Assembly: GCA_900129675.1 (NCBI GenBank)
Contig: FSRD01000001.1
Span: 547,501 to 611,500, forward strand
Origin: Bradyrhizobium erythrophlei
Lineage (GTDB): Bacteria; Pseudomonadota; Alphaproteobacteria; Rhizobiales; Xanthobacteraceae
Reading direction: 5' to 3'
Length of the DNA: 64,000 bases
Under the pieces are notes generated by a model. It had not been told where the DNA came from and ran no database searches. It saw nothing but the letters and a program-made list of their open reading frames with translations. Positions 61,404-64,000 of this stretch are shown piece by piece (position 1 is the first letter of the stretch; each line of letters opens with the position of its first letter). The position numbers were made by a program, and so were the translations under genes.

Positions 61404-63977
61404 TCATGACATCGCCTCTTTGACCAGTTCATCGGCGGCTTCCGCCAGCAATTCGTCGGACGCTTCGCCATAGACTGACTCGCGGCCGATTTCCAGCATC
61501 ACCGGGACCGCGAGCGGCGAAACGTGGTCGAGTTCCCTGTGGGTGATTCGCCCGTGAATACGCGACAGCATATCACCCAGCCGGCGAAGATCGAGCAATC
61601 CCGACGCGGCATCGGCGCGCGCCGCCCGCAACAGCACGTGGTCGGCCTGGTGCTTGCGCAGCACGTCGTAGATCAAATCGGTCGAGAACAGCACCTGGCG
61701 GCGAGATTTTTCCTCGCCGGTAAAGCGCCGCGCGATCAGGCCGGAAATGATCGCGCAGTTGCGGAAGGTGCGCTTCATCAGCGCGGATTCGGCGAGCCAC
61801 GCCTCGAGATCGTCGCCGAGCATGTCCGGATCAAACAGCGCGTTGAGATCGAGCTGGCCGTGCCGGACCATGAATGACATGTCGCCGAGGCCCCACACCG
61901 CCACCGCATATTCATTGGCGACAAAGCCGAGCGGACGCACCCGCGCGCGCTCCATCCGCCGGGTCAGGAGCATGCCGAGCGTCTGGTGCGCCAGCCGCCC
62001 CTCGAAGGGATAACAGATGAGGTAATGCTTGCTGCCGCGGGGAAAGGTTTCCACCAGCAACTCGCGCACCCCGGGCACGCGCGAAAAATGCCGTTGCAGC
62101 GACAGCCAGTCGCGCACCTGATCCGGCAACGCGTTCCAGGCCCTGGTGTCGTCGAGCAGTTTTCGCACGCGCTCGGCCAGATAGGTCGAGAGCGGAAATT
62201 TACCACCCATATAGGACGGCACCTTCGCGTCGCTGTCATGGGCGCGCGAGACGTGGACCTGATCTTCGGCCAGCGCCTCGTAGCGCACGACTTCGCCGCC
62301 AAAGACAAAGGTGTCGCCGACCACAAGGCCTTCAATAAAAGCTTCCTCGATCTCGCCCAGCATCCGGCCGCCGCGCCCGAGCGCGCCGGTCGAGCCCGAA
62401 CCGCCACCGCGCGAACGCACCAGCCGCACCTTCAGCATGGACTCTTCGACGATGGTGCCGACGTTCATCCGGTAGCTCTGCCGCACCCGCGGATTGGCGA
62501 CCCGCCAGCGCCCCTGCTTGTCCAGCTTGATGCGCGCAAAACGCTCATAGCTCTTCAGCGCGTAGCCGCCGGTGGCGACGAAATCGACCACATCGTCGAA
62601 ATCGGTTCGCGTCAGGCCGGAATAAGGCGCCGCCGTCAGCACCTCGGCATAGAGTTCGTCGGACAGAAACGGTTCGCCGCAGGCGCAGCCGAGCACGTGC
62701 TGCGCCAGCACGTCGAGCGCGCCGATGCGCAAGGGAGGCGTGTCCTGCGCATTCTCCGCGATCGCGTCGATCGCCACCGCGCATTCCAGAACTTCAAAAC
62801 GGTTGGCCGGCACCAGAACGGCGCGCGAGGCTTCGTCGATGCGGTGATTGGCGCGGCCGATCCGCTGCATCAGCCGCGAAGCGCCCTTGGGCGCGCCGAT
62901 ATTGATGACGAGATCGACGTCGCCCCAGTCGACGCCGAGATCGAGCGAGGAGGTGCAGACCACGCCGCGCAGCCTGCCCGCCGACATCGCGTCCTCGACC
63001 TTGCGGCGCTGCGCGACGTCGAGCGAACCGTGATGCAGCGCAATCGCAAGGCCATCGTCGTTCATGCGCCAGAGATCCTGGAACAGCATCTCGGCCTGGC
63101 TGCGGGTGTTGACGAACACCAGCGTGGTCTTGTTGCGCTTGATCAGCTCGTAGACCTCGTTGAGCGCGTGGCGCGCGCTGTGGCCGGCCCAGGGCAACCG
63201 CTCCCTGGTATCGAGCATTTCGACGACAGGCGCCGTGGCGCCGCCCGCGATCACGATGTCGGCGCCTTCCTGTCTGCCGTCGCGCTGCGGCACCAGGAAT
63301 CGAGCCAGCGATTCCGGCTCGGCCACCGTCGCCGACAGGCCGATCGCGCGCATTTCGGGCGCCAGCCGCCACAGCCGCGCCAGGCCGAGCGACAACAGAT
63401 CGCCGCGCTTGGAGGTCACCAGTGCGTGCAACTCGTCGAGCACGATGCGTTTCAGCGATGAAAACAGAAACGGCGCGTCGTCGGACGACAATAGCAGCGC
63501 CAGTTGTTCCGGCGTGGTCAGCAAGATATCCGGCGGATAGCGCCGCTGCCGCTGCCGCCGCGACACCGGTGTGTCGCCGGTGCGGGTCTCGACCTTGATC
63601 GGCAGCCCCATCTGGGCAATCGGCGCTTCCAGATTGCGCGCGATATCGACCGCGAGCGCCTTCAGCGGCGAGATGTAGAGCGTATGCAGGCCGCCACTGC
63701 GCTTCACGGCGCGGCCGGTGGAGATGACGTTTTTCTTAGCCCCCTCCGCAGGCGATGGAGCGGAAAGCTCCACCAATGTCGGCAGAAACCCCGCCAGCGT
63801 CTTGCCGGCGCCGGTCGGCGCGATCAGCAGCGCGGACGCATCCTCGCGGGCCTTTGCCAGCAGCGCCAGTTGATGCTCGCGCGGCGACCAGCCGCGCGAC
63901 GCGAACCATTGAAGGAAGCGTTCGGGCAGCAGGGGCTCGGCTTCGGCCGATGGCAAGGGCAGGACACGGGACGGCAC
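61404..63977 (-). CDS. Ligase-associated DNA damage response DEXH-box helicase (Lhr-like)
   Basis: An 857-residue superfamily 2 helicase. Walker A is APTGAGKTLAGFLP; motif Ia LYISPLKALAVDIARNL; motif II VLDELHALV; motif III GLSATV; motif V CTSSLDLGVDWGDVDLVI; motif VI QRIGRANHR. A long C-terminal part follows, including CACGEPFLSDELY. It fits the Lhr-type helicase of the ligase-exonuclease-helicase-PdeM repair set. GTG start; an in-frame TAG just upstream proves the gene is complete. The ligase and exonuclease genes would lie beyond the right edge. Confidence 0.94.
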   Translation of the reverse strand: MPSRVLPLPSAEAEPLLPERFLQWFASRGWSPREHQLALLAKAREDASALLIAPTGAGKTLAGFLPTLVELSAPSPAEGAKKNVISTGRAVKRSGGLHTLYISPLKALAVDIARNLEAPIAQMGLPIKVETRTGDTPVSRRQRQRRYPPDILLTTPEQLALLLSSDDAPFLFSSLKRIVLDELHALVTSKRGDLLSLGLARLWRLAPEMRAIGLSATVAEPESLARFLVPQRDGRQEGADIVIAGGATAPVVEMLDTRERLPWAGHSARHALNEVYELIKRNKTTLVFVNTRSQAEMLFQDLWRMNDDGLAIALHHGSLDVAQRRKVEDAMSAGRLRGVVCTSSLDLGVDWGDVDLVINIGAPKGASRLMQRIGRANHRIDEASRAVLVPANRFEVLECAVAIDAIAENAQDTPPLRIGALDVLAQHVLGCACGEPFLSDELYAEVLTAAPYSGLTRTDFDDVVDFVATGGYALKSYERFARIKLDKQGRWRVANPRVRQSYRMNVGTIVEESMLKVRLVRSRGGGSGSTGALGRGGRMLGEIEEAFIEGLVVGDTFVFGGEVVRYEALAEDQVHVSRAHDSDAKVPSYMGGKFPLSTYLAERVRKLLDDTRAWNALPDQVRDWLSLQRHFSRVPGVRELLVETFPRGSKHYLICYPFEGRLAHQTLGMLLTRRMERARVRPLGFVANEYAVAVWGLGDMSFMVRHGQLDLNALFDPDMLGDDLEAWLAESALMKRTFRNCAIISGLIARRFTGEEKSRRQVLFSTDLIYDVLRKHQADHVLLRAARADAASGLLDLRRLGDMLSRIHGRITHRELDHVSPLAVPVMLEIGRESVYGEASDELLAEAADELVKEAMS

Positions 63978-64000
63978 ACTGAAGAGCTAAGCCGTCGGGA

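Noticed and set aside
61273..61407. N-terminal extension of PdeM (MPGLDPGIHV...)
   Set aside because: It is the translation of a palindromic repeat, a known source of false N-termini in these genomes.

Overview
The window reads as a chromosomal segment of a GC-rich alphaproteobacterium of the Bradyrhizobium/Rhodopseudomonas group (family Nitrobacteraceae). The evidence is the separate F0-only ATP synthase operon with both b' and b subunits, the aa3 oxidase operon order coxB-coxA-ctaB-(coxF-like)-ctaG-coxC, the ligase-associated DNA-repair helicase/phosphoesterase pair, and several families of short palindromic intergenic repeats of the kind common in these genomes. No rRNA, tRNA, CRISPR array, intact prophage or intact insertion sequence is visible.

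Left part (1-12.6 kb): the 3' end of a hybrid histidine kinase faces a LuxR-type response regulator; then come an MHS-family transporter with a large periplasmic insertion, a YjbQ protein, two small or redox-related genes, the F0 operon atpI-B-E-b'-b, a secreted unknown protein, and a tight reverse operon of threonine synthase, an M16 peptidase and a GNAT acetyltransferase.

Middle part (13-28.4 kb) looks more accessory: an orphan formylglycine-generating-type enzyme with both catalytic cysteines, an AraC regulator, threonine ammonia-lyase whose 5' leader is an insertion-sequence end, a LysR regulator convergent with a split thiamine-diphosphate decarboxylase, a collapsed PAS-EAL pseudogene, a 59-residue helix-turn-helix-like protein, and a four-gene overlapping operon with two TPR-SPINDLY O-GlcNAc-transferase-like enzymes, then a porin.

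From 28.6 to 35.3 kb lies the cytochrome aa3 oxidase cluster with SURF1 and a DUF983 protein. From 35.8 to 43.9 kb there are an IalB-type secreted protein, TldD, signal peptidase I, small conserved proteins, glutamate-cysteine ligase, and a divergent MarR/glutathione-transferase pair with twin palindromes between them. From 44 to 50 kb is a fatty-acid beta-oxidation set (FadB/J-type enzyme, thiolase, acyl-CoA dehydrogenase, NTF2-like protein) next to a PadR regulator with a striking compound palindrome. From 51 to 59 kb are a PodJ-like SEL1 protein, a ClpP-like membrane protein, a TauE exporter with its TIGR02186 partner, a non-canonical Nramp transporter, and an IS481 fragment joined to a metallo-hydrolase remnant. 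A repeat-rich stretch leads to the pdeM/Lhr-like repair genes at the right end.

The strongest leads are the two-OGT operon with its small partner proteins, the split TPP enzyme, the Nramp paralogue without the metal-binding methionine, the PadR and MarR palindromes, and the solo IS end that forms the leader of the threonine ammonia-lyase gene. All functional calls rest on motif recognition by eye; no database search was run.
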